A stretch of 64,000 bases of DNA from a virus. Position numbers and translations under genes: made by a program. The notes under the pieces were generated by a model. That model saw nothing but the letters and a program-made list of their open reading frames with translations. It was not told the origin of the DNA and ran no database searches. The stretch lies in the IMG/VR virus record IMGVR_UViG_3300042463_000878, positions 1 to 64,000 of that record; one strand, written 5' to 3'. Positions within the stretch are counted from its first letter, which is position 1. Each line of letters starts with the position of its first letter. Shown here piece after piece: positions 33,436 through 40,941 of the stretch.

Positions 33436-34137
33436 ATGGAGAATAATGAAAAATACGACTTTTGTATTGTTATTACAACATATGAAAGAGAAGATATGTT
33501 AAAACAATTATTGGAAGATATTTTTAAATACACCGAATATAAAATGTATGTGGTCGTGTTTGATGATGGGAGTAAGAGAACTTACGATTTAAGCAAATAC
33601 GATGTAAAATATATTAAATACGTAAAAAATAATGGGTTAAAAAATCTTTGGAGAGTGATAAATGATGCCTTTAAATTTATCGGAAAAATAGACGCAAAAT
33701 ATTACTTTTATTTACAAGATGATTTAAGATTAAAAGAAAATTTTTTTGAAGAAAGTATTAGGATTTTTGAAAAAATTGATGATGATAAAAAAATTTGTTT
33801 GGAATTAAGAACGGACCAAAGAACTACAAGACCCAATTGGACAGCAATTGAACCAAAAATTATTGATGAATATATACATACTCAATGGGTTGAGCTAGAT
33901 TTTATATGTAAATACAATTTTTTTGAGGCCCTTAATTTTAAAATAAACCCAATACCTATGTCAAGATGGGATAAAAATCCGCATATTAGTAGTGGTGTTG
34001 GACAACAGATTAGTGTTAGATTATCTGAAAAAGGGTTAAATATGTATCACGTTATTAATACCTTGACAACTCACGGTGACCACGAATCTGTATTATTACC
34101 CGAACTTAGAAAAAATGAAAAATTACTCGCAATATAA
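33436..34137 (+). CDS. Family 2-type glycosyltransferase
   Basis: 233 residues. GT-A fold signatures: DFCIVITTYEREDMLKQLL near the start, VVFDDGS for nucleotide-sugar binding, and FYLQDDLRLKENFF, a DxD-like metal site. Transfers a sugar from a nucleotide donor; acceptor unknown (phage DNA, capsid or host polysaccharide). It is the first of four glycosyltransferase genes linked by overlapping stop and start codons. Confidence 0.82.
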   Translation: MENNEKYDFCIVITTYEREDMLKQLLEDIFKYTEYKMYVVVFDDGSKRTYDLSKYDVKYIKYVKNNGLKNLWRVINDAFKFIGKIDAKYYFYLQDDLRLKENFFEESIRIFEKIDDDKKICLELRTDQRTTRPNWTAIEPKIIDEYIHTQWVELDFICKYNFFEALNFKINPIPMSRWDKNPHISSGVGQQISVRLSEKGLNMYHVINTLTTHGDHESVLLPELRKNEKLLAI

Positions 34138-34724
34138 TGAATATAAAAACTTATATAATAAACCTTGAACGAAGAACGGATAGGTTAAACGAATTAAAAA
34201 TACCCTTTAACTACGAATTTTTTGTTGCGACAGATGGTATAAAAGTGTTTGATAGTGATGTTTACAGTAGAAAAGAATTGGCTCACTTAGGTTGTAAAGA
34301 TAGTCATAAACGATTATTGTCTAAAATATATGATGATGGGTTAGAACACTGTTTAGTTTTTGAAGATGATGTTGAATTGTGTGAAAATTTTGAAGTTAAA
34401 TTAAATGAAATAATTGAAGAACTACCAAAAGATTGGGATATAGTTTATTTAGGAGGATGGAACCTTGGAGATAAGAAACCATACTCAACTAAATTAGATA
34501 TTGCCGAAAAAATTTACACTACCCATTCTTATCTAATAAGACGTAAATTTATTCCAAAATTACTTGAAGAACTTGATACTAATGAATGTGAAAAAGTTGA
34601 TGTTGTTTTTAGTGTTTTACAAGAACAAAATAAATGTTTTATTACGTCACCTATTTTGTGTTGGCAAAGGGAAGGATTTAGTGATATTCAAAATAAAATA
34701 ACTAATAATATACATTTATTATGA
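34137..34724 (+). CDS. Glycosyltransferase family 25-like (LPS type)
   Basis: 195 residues. YIINLERRTDRLNEL at the start and LVFEDDVELCENF are the hallmarks of family 25, which includes LOS/LPS beta-galactosyltransferases and collagen-type enzymes. GCKDSHKRLL precedes the acidic site as expected. The start overlaps the previous stop (TAATG). Confidence 0.82.
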   Translation: MNIKTYIINLERRTDRLNELKIPFNYEFFVATDGIKVFDSDVYSRKELAHLGCKDSHKRLLSKIYDDGLEHCLVFEDDVELCENFEVKLNEIIEELPKDWDIVYLGGWNLGDKKPYSTKLDIAEKIYTTHSYLIRRKFIPKLLEELDTNECEKVDVVFSVLQEQNKCFITSPILCWQREGFSDIQNKITNNIHLL

Positions 34725-35332
34725 TAATAACCTTTTATAATGCTAAGATAAACCAATCAGTGGTTACAAACCAAAAGAGAGTTTTTGAACATTTTAATAT
34801 CGAATTAAATCAAATTGAATGCGGTCAATGGATTGGTCACGGAAAAGTAATAGATAAATATCTTAGAGAATGTAATCAAGATTGGGAATATCTGATATTA
34901 TTTGATATTGACAGTATACCCCTCAATGAAAAAATAATACCTGAAACTATTGAATGGATTAAGAATAACCACGGATTATTTTCTGTTGCACAAAAAGCTA
35001 GTCATATTAAAGATTCTATAGTTTATGCGGGTCCTTGTTTTTTAGGGTTTAGTAGAGAAACCTACGAATTAATGGGCCGACCATCTTTTGACAAAACGTA
35101 TCGTTCAGATTGTGCTGGTGAACTAACTTATTTTGCAATTGATAAAGGATTTGAAGTTAAATTAATGTACCCATCAAGTGTTGAGGAACCAAGGTGGGAT
35201 TTAGAAGATGGTGTTAAATTTGGGTTTGGTACTACTTATGAAAACAATATTTACCACTCGTTTGAATCACGATTTCACAATATTGATATGTTTATAAATA
35301 AATGTGAAAAAGTTTTGAATAATAATGGATAA
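34721..35332 (+). CDS. Putative GT-A glycosyltransferase
   Basis: 203 residues. LILFDIDSIPLNEKIIP contains a DxD metal-binding motif and GPCFLGFSRETYELMGRP resembles acceptor-site loops of GT-A enzymes. Coupled to both neighbours by overlaps. The sugar and acceptor cannot be told from sequence. Confidence 0.65.
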   Translation: MIITFYNAKINQSVVTNQKRVFEHFNIELNQIECGQWIGHGKVIDKYLRECNQDWEYLILFDIDSIPLNEKIIPETIEWIKNNHGLFSVAQKASHIKDSIVYAGPCFLGFSRETYELMGRPSFDKTYRSDCAGELTYFAIDKGFEVKLMYPSSVEEPRWDLEDGVKFGFGTTYENNIYHSFESRFHNIDMFINKCEKVLNNNG

Positions 35333-37061
35333 GATAATTTATAATATCGCCAGTTATAAAAGAGGTGATACGTTAATTAATACAATACAATCAATTTATA
35401 ATCAATGTGATATTATCAACGTTGCCCTTAATGATTATGATGAAATACCTGTTGAATTATACGATAAAAAAATAAATTTGTTTATTACGGATAATGACAG
35501 AGGGGATGCGTATAAATTTTATAAATTAATGGATTCTGATGGTTATTATTTTACAATAGATGACGATTTGATTTACCCTGAAAACTATACTAAATATATG
35601 GTTGACAAGGTTAATCAATATAATAGGAAGTCGATTATTACTTTACACGCACGAACTTTTAACTCATTCCCCATTAATAGTTATTATAATAGTAAATCAT
35701 CTGTTTATCATTTTAAAAAATCATTGGATAAAGACCGTAAAGTACAATTTGGTGGTACTGGAGTAATGTGTTTTCACACTGATTTATTTAAAGTTCCTAT
35801 TGAGTATTTTGATAAACCAAATATGGCAGATGTGTGGGTTGGTAAATACGCTAAAGAAAATAATATTGAAATTACATGTGTAGAACATAATGGAGGGTTT
35901 GTTAAACAACAAGATATTGATAGTAGTATATACAAAACTGGTTTGAAAAATGATGATATACAAACAAAATTAACTAACGAGTGTTATATAGATAAGGAAA
36001 TTTCAATGAAATTAGTAATAGTATCAACGTTTTGGAATTCCGAAAAATTTGTTTCGGATTGTATTAAATCTTTAAAAAACCAATATTACACAAATTTTGT
36101 GTCATATATGATTGATGATATGTCGACCGACAAATCATATGATGTTGCCAAAAAAGAAATTGGTGATGATGAACGTTTTATTCTTATAAAAAACACAGAA
36201 AAAAAATATAAAACCAAAAATTTTATAGATGTTATTCGTAATAACAAAAATATTGATTCGAACGATGTTATTATTGAATTGGATGGGGATGACCAATTAA
36301 TTGATAATTTTGTGTTAGGTTTAATTAATAAAATTTACACTGACCCTAATATTTGGATTTGTGGTTCTAAATGGAGAGATAAAAAGGGTGGCACCATGAA
36401 GTATGGTAGAGCAAATGCGGATAACCCTAGACGTACTAGTTGGAACTTTTCTCACATGAGAACTTATCGAGCATTTTTATTCAGAATGATAAAAGATGCT
36501 GATTTAAGATACAATGGGCAATATTTTAAAGCGGCAGTAGATTTAGGCATTGGGATACCTATGTTAGAAATGTCAGGTAATGAACATTATTATTTCTTAG
36601 ATGAGGTAACCTATCTTTACACATGGCACAACCATCAATCCTATTCTAAAAATAGTTCTTTTGGAGATTCTAAATTACAAGGTCTTACCGCAAAACATAT
36701 ATACCAATTACCTGTTTATAAAAAATTAATTATCGAGAAAGGTTACGATGAGATAAAAATTAATGTTGAAAACGTCCCGACATCAAAAGAGTTAATTAAT
36801 AATTTATTAACTGATAAACCACTCAGCCCAAAGGTGTCTTCATTTAACTATGACTTAATTAATCAAATTATTCTTAACAAAAACGTGTATAACCCCAAAA
36901 ATCATATTAAACCTATTAGGGAGAATATTCCGTTAGACAGGAACAAATTAATTGAGATTAAAAAAGGTTCCATTGCCGACGAAGCAAGAAAGTCCTTAAC
37001 AAAAACATTTAATAAGGTAAATAAGACGCCAAATATTTTTGGAGGTAAAAAAAGAATGTAA
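35325..37061 (+). CDS. Tandem two-domain glycosyltransferase
   Basis: 578 residues. The first domain (about 1-225) has NIASYKRGDTLINTI and YFTIDDDLIYPENYTKYM. The second (about 227-470) restarts as KLVIVSTFWNSEKFVSDCI, with MIDDMSTDKSYDV and IELDGDDQLIDNFV, a standard family 2 domain. Two GT-A units in one chain often make alternating linkages. The last 90 residues are a basic tail without a clear fold. Confidence 0.75.
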   Translation: MDKIIYNIASYKRGDTLINTIQSIYNQCDIINVALNDYDEIPVELYDKKINLFITDNDRGDAYKFYKLMDSDGYYFTIDDDLIYPENYTKYMVDKVNQYNRKSIITLHARTFNSFPINSYYNSKSSVYHFKKSLDKDRKVQFGGTGVMCFHTDLFKVPIEYFDKPNMADVWVGKYAKENNIEITCVEHNGGFVKQQDIDSSIYKTGLKNDDIQTKLTNECYIDKEISMKLVIVSTFWNSEKFVSDCIKSLKNQYYTNFVSYMIDDMSTDKSYDVAKKEIGDDERFILIKNTEKKYKTKNFIDVIRNNKNIDSNDVIIELDGDDQLIDNFVLGLINKIYTDPNIWICGSKWRDKKGGTMKYGRANADNPRRTSWNFSHMRTYRAFLFRMIKDADLRYNGQYFKAAVDLGIGIPMLEMSGNEHYYFLDEVTYLYTWHNHQSYSKNSSFGDSKLQGLTAKHIYQLPVYKKLIIEKGYDEIKINVENVPTSKELINNLLTDKPLSPKVSSFNYDLINQIILNKNVYNPKNHIKPIRENIPLDRNKLIEIKKGSIADEARKSLTKTFNKVNKTPNIFGGKKRM

Positions 37062-37067
37062 TCCCTT

Positions 37068-37098
37068 TTTGACTATTTTATAATTTATATTATCTTTA
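37068..37098 (+). promoter_or_regulatory. Host-like promoter for tRNA-Arg
   Basis: TTTG at 37068-37071, 19 bases, TATCTTTA at 37091-37098; the tRNA starts 29 bases later. Confidence 0.7.
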
Positions 37099-37126
37099 TA
37101 CTATAAATTAAAAAGATTTAACTTAC

Positions 37127-37200
37127 GGCTTCGTAGCTCAATTGGACAGAGCAACACACTTCTAATGTGTAGGTTACTGGTTCGAATCCAGTCGAGGTCA
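37127..37200 (+). tRNA. tRNA-Arg(TCT)
   Basis: Cloverleaf with 7-bp acceptor (GGCTTCG / CGAGGTC), D arm, anticodon loop CTTCTAA giving TCT, and T arm GGTTCGAAT. CCA is not encoded. It reads AGA/AGG, frequent Arg codons in this A+T-rich genome. Confidence 0.95.
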
Positions 37201-37214
37201 CTAAAATTTATTAT

Positions 37215-37466
37215 ATGGGAAGACATGACAATATCTTAGAACAAGAACACAACGAGTTTGTTAATAGCGAACTATTTTGTCAAATGATTACGGAAAAAAT
37301 AGAAAATTCACATTTTCATAAATATGATGGTATAACACCTGAAGGGTTTTTACTTATACCCGAACAAACCTTAGAAAGGTTGAAAGATTTTGAAACTTGG
37401 AAAGAGTGGAAAAATAATCCATCAATTTTAAAAAAAATGATGATTGACGATTTAAAAAATGAATAA
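37215..37466 (+). CDS. Hypothetical protein, 83 residues
   Basis: Acidic, helical, tryptophan-containing (FETWKEWKNNPSILKKMM). Not recognised. It directly follows tRNA-Arg and may be transcribed with it. Confidence 0.5.
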   Translation: MGRHDNILEQEHNEFVNSELFCQMITEKIENSHFHKYDGITPEGFLLIPEQTLERLKDFETWKEWKNNPSILKKMMIDDLKNE

Positions 37467-37470
37467 TTTT

Positions 37471-37500
37471 TTTGTAGATTAAAAAAAAATAGTACATTTG
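37471..37500 (+). promoter_or_regulatory. Host-like promoter, leaderless
   Basis: TTTG at 37471, 18 bases, TACATTTG at 37493-37500, then 4 bases to ATG 37505. Confidence 0.72.
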
Positions 37501-37504
37501 TGGT

Positions 37505-38212
37505 ATGAAATATTCAGCACTTAAAGACATCGTTTATATTGGTTTGATGGTTTTTGTTATCGGAGGAACCAATGAGTATTTGGAAAAATACGACTATAGT
37601 TATGACAAAGTAATGGGTTCTTTGGAGTCTGAGGCAAAAAGACTTGACAAAGTTTACGGTTATGACAAGAACTATTCAAAAGAAGAAGAGGTTAAAATTA
37701 CTGATTCAAAACAACCATCTTCAACTGAAGTTAGTTCTGACCGAGTAATCAACATCCACGGTTTTGGTAAATATACTCAAAGTGACCTTTATACAATCAA
37801 AGAAGGTGTTGAAAACTTCTACGGTATCCGTTGTGTCATCTCTGAAAGTGTTGAGTCAGATGATTTTTACTATGACAATAACACTAACGTATTATTAGCG
37901 TACAAAGTATTAACATTATCTGTTGGTAAATCAAATATGAATATGTATGTTACTGACGAACCATTATGTAATGAAAATTCTAATGATTTGATTAGTGGAC
38001 ACGCAAGAATTAATTGTGACGGCTCTGTTATCAGTACTAAAGAAATGAGAAACAACAATCACTATAATAATACTAGTTTAGTTCATACTGCGGTACACGA
38101 ATTAGGACATAACTTTGGGTTATCTCACTGTAATAACCAATCTTGTATCATGAAATCTCACGGTTTAGACACTAAAGAGTTCTGTAATGAGTGTAAATTA
38201 AAAATTAATTAG
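37505..38212 (+). CDS. Membrane-anchored archaemetzincin-like metallopeptidase
   Basis: 235 residues. A hydrophobic anchor at about 8-22 (DIVYIGLMVFVIGG), a variable acidic linker, and a metzincin domain: VHELGHNFGLSHC has HExxHxxxxxH, followed by CIMKSHG and two CxxC-like Cys (FCNECKLKI) that bind a second zinc in archaemetzincins (M54). This is a close motif match to AMZ proteases, whose substrates are little known. Possible target: host envelope or cytosolic peptides. It has its own leaderless host-type promoter, so it is probably made early. Confidence 0.82.
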   Translation: MKYSALKDIVYIGLMVFVIGGTNEYLEKYDYSYDKVMGSLESEAKRLDKVYGYDKNYSKEEEVKITDSKQPSSTEVSSDRVINIHGFGKYTQSDLYTIKEGVENFYGIRCVISESVESDDFYYDNNTNVLLAYKVLTLSVGKSNMNMYVTDEPLCNENSNDLISGHARINCDGSVISTKEMRNNNHYNNTSLVHTAVHELGHNFGLSHCNNQSCIMKSHGLDTKEFCNECKLKIN

Positions 38213-38240
38213 TGATAATTTTTTTACATCAATAAACAAA

Positions 38241-38266
38241 AAAAGGGGGATAATTCCCCCTTTTTT
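38241..38266. terminator. Terminator between convergent genes
   Basis: AAAAGGGGGA / TTCCCCCTTTT with a short loop, between the archaemetzincin and the minus-strand holin-like gene. Confidence 0.82.
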
Positions 38267-38287
38267 CTTTGATTTGGTATTTATCAA

Positions 38288-38452
38288 CTATTTCTTTTTA
38301 GAAATAATTGACCACACACCACCTACAAGTGTAACCGCTGCTCCGATAAGTTCTTGTACTGATGAATCAGTTGCAAGACCTTTCATAATCAGGATACCAC
38401 CTACAAAAGTAAGTGCGTGTCTAACGATACCTTGGATTTGTTCTTTAGTCAT
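38288..38452 (-). CDS. Holin-like protein, 54 residues
   Basis: Starts MTKEQIQGIVRHALTFVGG and ends VGGVWSIISKKK, a pattern found in small phage holin-like proteins: one amphipathic or membrane segment, a second hydrophobic stretch and a basic tail. A TATTTATA motif lies upstream on the same strand (plus 38484-38491), which decides in favour of this strand over the overlapping plus-strand frame. Possible partner of the endolysin. Confidence 0.65.
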   Translation of the reverse strand: MTKEQIQGIVRHALTFVGGILIMKGLATDSSVQELIGAAVTLVGGVWSIISKKK

Positions 38453-38483
38453 TTTTAATGTTGATTAAAGGTTTATGCCAGAC

Positions 38484-38491
38484 TATAAATA
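38484..38491 (-). promoter_or_regulatory. Putative late promoter motif TATTTATA (minus)
   Basis: 32 bases before the holin-like start. Confidence 0.5.
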
Positions 38492-38511
38492 TCAAAAAAA
38501 TAGTAAAACAG

Positions 38512-38553
38512 TCTTTTGGTCTAATGGTAGGACCCGTGGTTTTGGGTTAAAAG
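38512..38553 (+). other. tRNA-like fragment
   Basis: TCTTTTGGTCTAATGGTAGG reads like a tRNA 5' half with a D arm (GGTC...GACC), and a Gly/Thr-rich arm follows, ending AAAAGA that pairs with TCTTTT. There is no T arm. Possibly a degenerate tRNA. Confidence 0.25.
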
Positions 38554-38619
38554 ATAAAAATTTTAATTTATTAGTTTAATATTTTTCGCACAAGTAGACT
38601 CCGATTACAAAATTTTTTG

Positions 38620-38627
38620 TATCTTTA
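38620..38627 (+). promoter_or_regulatory. Host-like -7 element TATCTTTA, leaderless
   Basis: 4 bases before ATG 38632; no clear -33 TTTG. Confidence 0.55.
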
Positions 38628-38631
38628 CAAT

Positions 38632-39126
38632 ATGAAAGACTCACTACCATATTGTAATACAGAAAAAGCGATTAAAGGTTATGAAGAATCCCAAATTGCG
38701 AAAAATGAAAAAAATGATTGTGTTGTAAGAGCATTCGCATCTTGTTTTGATGTGTCTTACAATTATGCTCACGGATACGTTAGAGATAACTTTGGTCGTA
38801 ATAACCGTCAAGGAACTTATGGTACTGTAAATAAAATGACCAAACTTGCGGAGAATAGAACTCAAATAAATTACAAAAAAGTTAAATGTGTTGGTAAATT
38901 AAACAATTACAATAGACGCACATTAGAATATACCGTTAACGTAAAGGGTGAAAAGGTTAACCGTAAAATGACTGTTGGTACTTTTACAAAACAAAACCCT
39001 GTTGGGACATTTTTTATGTTAGTTAGTCGTCACGCTTTCACAATTAAAGATGGTGTTGTGATTGGTAACTATGAAGATTCAACCAAGAAAAAACGTATAT
39101 TGTTTTATGCGTTTGAAGTAAAATAA
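38632..39126 (+). CDS. Possible papain-like cysteine peptidase fold
   Basis: 164 residues from ATG 38632; the longer frame overlaps the promoter. NDCVVRAFASCFDVSY places a Cys at the start of a helix, and FFMLVSRHAFTIKDGVVIGN gives a His followed by Asp/Asn on the next strands, the order of papain-like Cys-His-Asn enzymes. A basic Asn/Arg/Lys-rich loop lies between. Without a search it could equally be an inactive relative or an unrelated phage protein. Confidence 0.45.
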   Translation: MKDSLPYCNTEKAIKGYEESQIAKNEKNDCVVRAFASCFDVSYNYAHGYVRDNFGRNNRQGTYGTVNKMTKLAENRTQINYKKVKCVGKLNNYNRRTLEYTVNVKGEKVNRKMTVGTFTKQNPVGTFFMLVSRHAFTIKDGVVIGNYEDSTKKKRILFYAFEVK

Positions 39127-39147
39127 TAAAAAATATTTTACAAATTG

Positions 39148-39179
39148 TTTGGCAAATCAAAAGTGATTATATATCTTTG
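39148..39179 (+). promoter_or_regulatory. Host-like promoter, leaderless
   Basis: TTTG 39148-39151, 20 bases, TATCTTTG 39172-39179, then 4 bases to ATG 39184. Confidence 0.78.
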
Positions 39180-39183
39180 TGAT

Positions 39184-39384
39184 ATGGAAATAACAATTAA
39201 CATACCCAATAGTGTTCTTAATAGAATGAAAGAACTCAAAATTACAGACGAAAATATTCAAAAAGAAATGGTAATTGATTTTATCAACGACTCTTTGGAC
39301 TCACATTACGCCAACGGAATGTTTGATAAATTCAGAAAATGGACATTAAAAAATGATAATTTTGAAGTTTATTTGGTAGATTAA
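39184..39384 (+). CDS. Hypothetical protein, 66 residues
   Basis: ITINIPNSVLNRMKELKITD at the start has the look of a small ribbon-helix-helix or coiled DNA-binding protein, but this is only a resemblance. The start at 39184 is fixed by the promoter position. The tRNA promoter begins inside its 3' end. Confidence 0.5.
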   Translation: MEITINIPNSVLNRMKELKITDENIQKEMVIDFINDSLDSHYANGMFDKFRKWTLKNDNFEVYLVD

Positions 39385-39402
39385 AAAAAGTTTGTATCTT
39401 TG
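39372..39402 (+). promoter_or_regulatory. Host-like promoter of the tRNA array
   Basis: TTTG 39372-39375, 19 bases, TATCTTTG 39395-39402. No CDS starts soon after; the transcript leads into five tRNAs. Confidence 0.8.
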
Positions 39403-39404
39403 TA

Positions 39405-39583
39405 AGGCAAACAACGGGGGTAGGAAGTGAGAGGTTGATGTCCTACTCCCGTAAAGAAAGAAGAAGTTCATTGACATTAAAATATTGTGGTGGTAAGAAA
39501 CGGGAAACTTGTAAAGTACATTAACCTGTTGACATAAGATGGTGAAACGAGAGTGTGTGTCAGCTACTTAACTGCAAATAAAT
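39405..39583 (+). ncRNA. Structured leader of the tRNA array with boxA-like site
   Basis: Begins with a 12-bp hairpin (ACGGGGGTAGGA at 39414-39425 / TCCTACTCCCGT at 39441-39452). GTTCATTGACAT at 39466-39477 resembles rRNA boxA antitermination sites. The remaining 100 bases hold no tRNA or ORF. Similar boxA-like words stand before the large RNA and before tmRNA. Confidence 0.5.
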
Positions 39584-39657
39584 GGTAACTATAGCTCAGT
39601 TGGTAGAGCAAAGGTTTGTGGTACCTTGTGCCATGGGTTCAATTCCCATTAGTTACC
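39584..39657 (+). tRNA. tRNA-His(GTG)
   Basis: Acceptor GTAACTA / TAGTTAC plus the extra G-1 at 39584 facing C73, the histidine identity pair; anticodon loop TTGTGGT. Confidence 0.93.
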
Positions 39658-39669
39658 CAAAAAAAATAT

Positions 39670-39743
39670 AGTTAATTAGCTCAGTTGGTTAGAGCAATTC
39701 CCTGATACGGAATAGGTCATTGGTTCGAGTCCAATATTAACTA
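39670..39743 (+). tRNA. tRNA-Ile(GAT)
   Basis: Acceptor AGTTAAT / ATTAACT, anticodon loop CTGATAC, T arm GGTTCGAGTCC. CCA is not encoded. Confidence 0.93.
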
Positions 39744-39748
39744 CATAT

Positions 39749-39821
39749 CGCGGGATGTGGAAATTGGTCATCCGCTCGGTCTCATAAGCCGAGATTACAG
39801 GTTCGAGCCCTGTTCCCGCAA
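39749..39821 (+). tRNA. tRNA-Met(CAT), initiator-like
   Basis: Anticodon loop CTCATAA gives CAT. The acceptor CGCGGGA / TCCCGCA leaves C1 opposite A72 unpaired, the mark of bacterial initiator tRNA, and the 3' end TCCCGCAAC matches fMet tRNAs. The three G-C pairs usual in the initiator anticodon stem are not all present, so elongator use is not excluded. Confidence 0.85.
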
Positions 39822-39828
39822 CAACAAA

Positions 39829-39889
39829 AGGGTAGAATATTCGTAAGGGCCTTTCCTGAAAGATGGCTAGCTAGGCCCGTGTCTACCCT
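39829..39889 (+). ncRNA. tRNA-sized nested-hairpin RNA without a T arm
   Basis: AGGGTAGA (39829-39836) pairs perfectly with TCTACCCT (39882-39889), and inside it GGGCCT (39847-39852) pairs with AGGCCC (39873-39878). The outer stem has acceptor length, but no T arm or recognised anticodon arm is present. It lies in the array between tRNA-Met and tRNA-Glu. Confidence 0.5.
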
Positions 39890-39896
39890 GATTTTT

Positions 39897-39968
39897 GGTC
39901 CCATCGACTATCGGTTAGGTCGTCAGGTTTTCATCCTGGAAAGTCGGGTTCGATTCCCGGTGGGACTA
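39897..39968 (+). tRNA. tRNA-Glu(TTC)
   Basis: Acceptor GGTCCCA / TGGGACT (one G-T pair), D arm GACTATCGGTTAGGTC, anticodon loop TTTTCAT, T arm GGGTTCGATTCCC. Confidence 0.93.
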
Positions 39969-40081
39969 CTATAGCCAACCAAGCTTTACTACGATAAGGG
40001 TTCATACCTTGACTTTACTAAATAAACGCTTAATAGAACAAAGTACAAGTTCAGAGTGAGGAGCGGGTCTCACAAACTTTT
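39969..40081 (+). ncRNA. Spacer RNA between tRNA-Glu and tRNA-Asp
   Basis: No complete tRNA or ORF. A GTGAG / CTCAC hairpin lies at 40056-40073 and a short arm AAGGGTTCATACCTT near 40000. It may be a degraded tRNA or processing spacer. Confidence 0.3.
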
Positions 40082-40154
40082 GGTCCCGTGGTTGAATGGT
40101 TACAATTCCACCCTGTCACGGTGCGAGATACGGGTTCGAATCCCGTCGGGACCG
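40082..40154 (+). tRNA. tRNA-Asp(GTC)
   Basis: Acceptor GGTCCCG / CGGGACC with discriminator G, anticodon loop CTGTCAC, T arm GGGTTCGAATCCC. Last tRNA of the array. Confidence 0.94.
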
Positions 40155-40177
40155 CAAAATAATGAATAATAACTATT

Positions 40178-40333
40178 ATGAAAAAATTTAGATTGCCACG
40201 AAAGATTAAAAAAAAATTAAAAAATAATTTATACACCTATCCAAAAAGTGAAAGAAATACTTACTTAATTGCTTGGCCATATAAATACGAAAAAGATTAT
40301 ATTGCATACAAAAAAGGATTGTTAAGAAGTTAG
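40178..40333 (+). CDS. Small basic protein, 51 residues
   Basis: ATG 40178, first residues KKFRLPRKIKKKLKNNLYTY, very Lys/Arg-rich then aromatic (AWPYKYEKDYIAYKKG). It may bind nucleic acid. It follows tRNA-Asp in the same transcript; no family. Confidence 0.5.
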   Translation: MKKFRLPRKIKKKLKNNLYTYPKSERNTYLIAWPYKYEKDYIAYKKGLLRS

Positions 40334-40359
40334 CGATAATAATCAGAACCCTTGGTAGT

Positions 40360-40390
40360 TTTGTTTTTTAATAAAAAAATAGTATCTTTG
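40360..40390 (+). promoter_or_regulatory. Host-like promoter
   Basis: TTTG 40360-40363, 19 bases, TATCTTTG 40383-40390; a 24-base leader precedes ATG 40415. Confidence 0.75.
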
Positions 40391-40414
40391 TACCTTAATT
40401 AAAAATAATGTGTA

Positions 40415-40924
40415 ATGAATATATTTTTTTTAGACGAGAATCCTACATTATCAGCTCAATATCATGTTGACAAACACGTAGTTAAAATGATTTTGGAAAC
40501 CGCTCAGTTATTGTGTGGTGTTCATCACATGACCGTACATGATAAAATACATGATACCGGCCAAGTACCGTACAAGTTATCACATAAAAACCACCCATGT
40601 TCTATTTGGTGTCGCGAGTCATTATCAAATTATTTGTATTTGTGTGAGTTGGGTTTGGAATTAAGTAAAGAATACACTTACCGATACGGTAAACGACATA
40701 AATCTCAAGATGTAATTGAATGGTGTTTGATTAATAAACCAAACATCCCTGATATTGAATTTACAGACCCAGCTAAGGCGATGCCTGATGAGTTTAAAGT
40801 TGATTCTGTTGTAGAATCTTACAGAAATTATTACATGGGGGCTAAATCTAATTTAGCAGCTTGGAAAAACAGAGAAAAACCTTTTTGGTTTGAAAAAAAA
40901 GAATTAACTTTGGAATATGATTAA
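40415..40924 (+). CDS. Conserved phage-type protein (MNIFFLDENP family), function unknown
   Basis: 169 residues. FFLDENPTLSAQYHVDKHVV and KMILETAQLLCGVHH near the start and a C-terminal SVVESYRNYYMGAKSNLAAW form a pattern I recall from marine T4-like phages, where annotation varies. The invariant Asp, His and Lys residues suggest an enzyme. A DNA-glycosylase label sometimes given to relatives cannot be confirmed from this sequence; it lacks the T4 DenV N-terminus. Confidence 0.55.
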   Translation: MNIFFLDENPTLSAQYHVDKHVVKMILETAQLLCGVHHMTVHDKIHDTGQVPYKLSHKNHPCSIWCRESLSNYLYLCELGLELSKEYTYRYGKRHKSQDVIEWCLINKPNIPDIEFTDPAKAMPDEFKVDSVVESYRNYYMGAKSNLAAWKNREKPFWFEKKELTLEYD

Positions 40925-40941
40925 AATACGGTTGTAAGATA

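Noticed and set aside
38274-38468. 64-codon plus-strand frame
   Set aside because: The minus strand encodes a recognisable holin-like protein with a promoter motif on its own strand.
40051-40236. 61-codon minus-strand frame
   Set aside because: It runs across tRNA-Asp and its frame is a by-product of the tRNA sequence.
40415-40924. T4 DenV-type pyrimidine dimer glycosylase
   Set aside because: The N-terminal catalytic Thr and the conserved DenV segments are not present; similarity is only to unnamed phage proteins.
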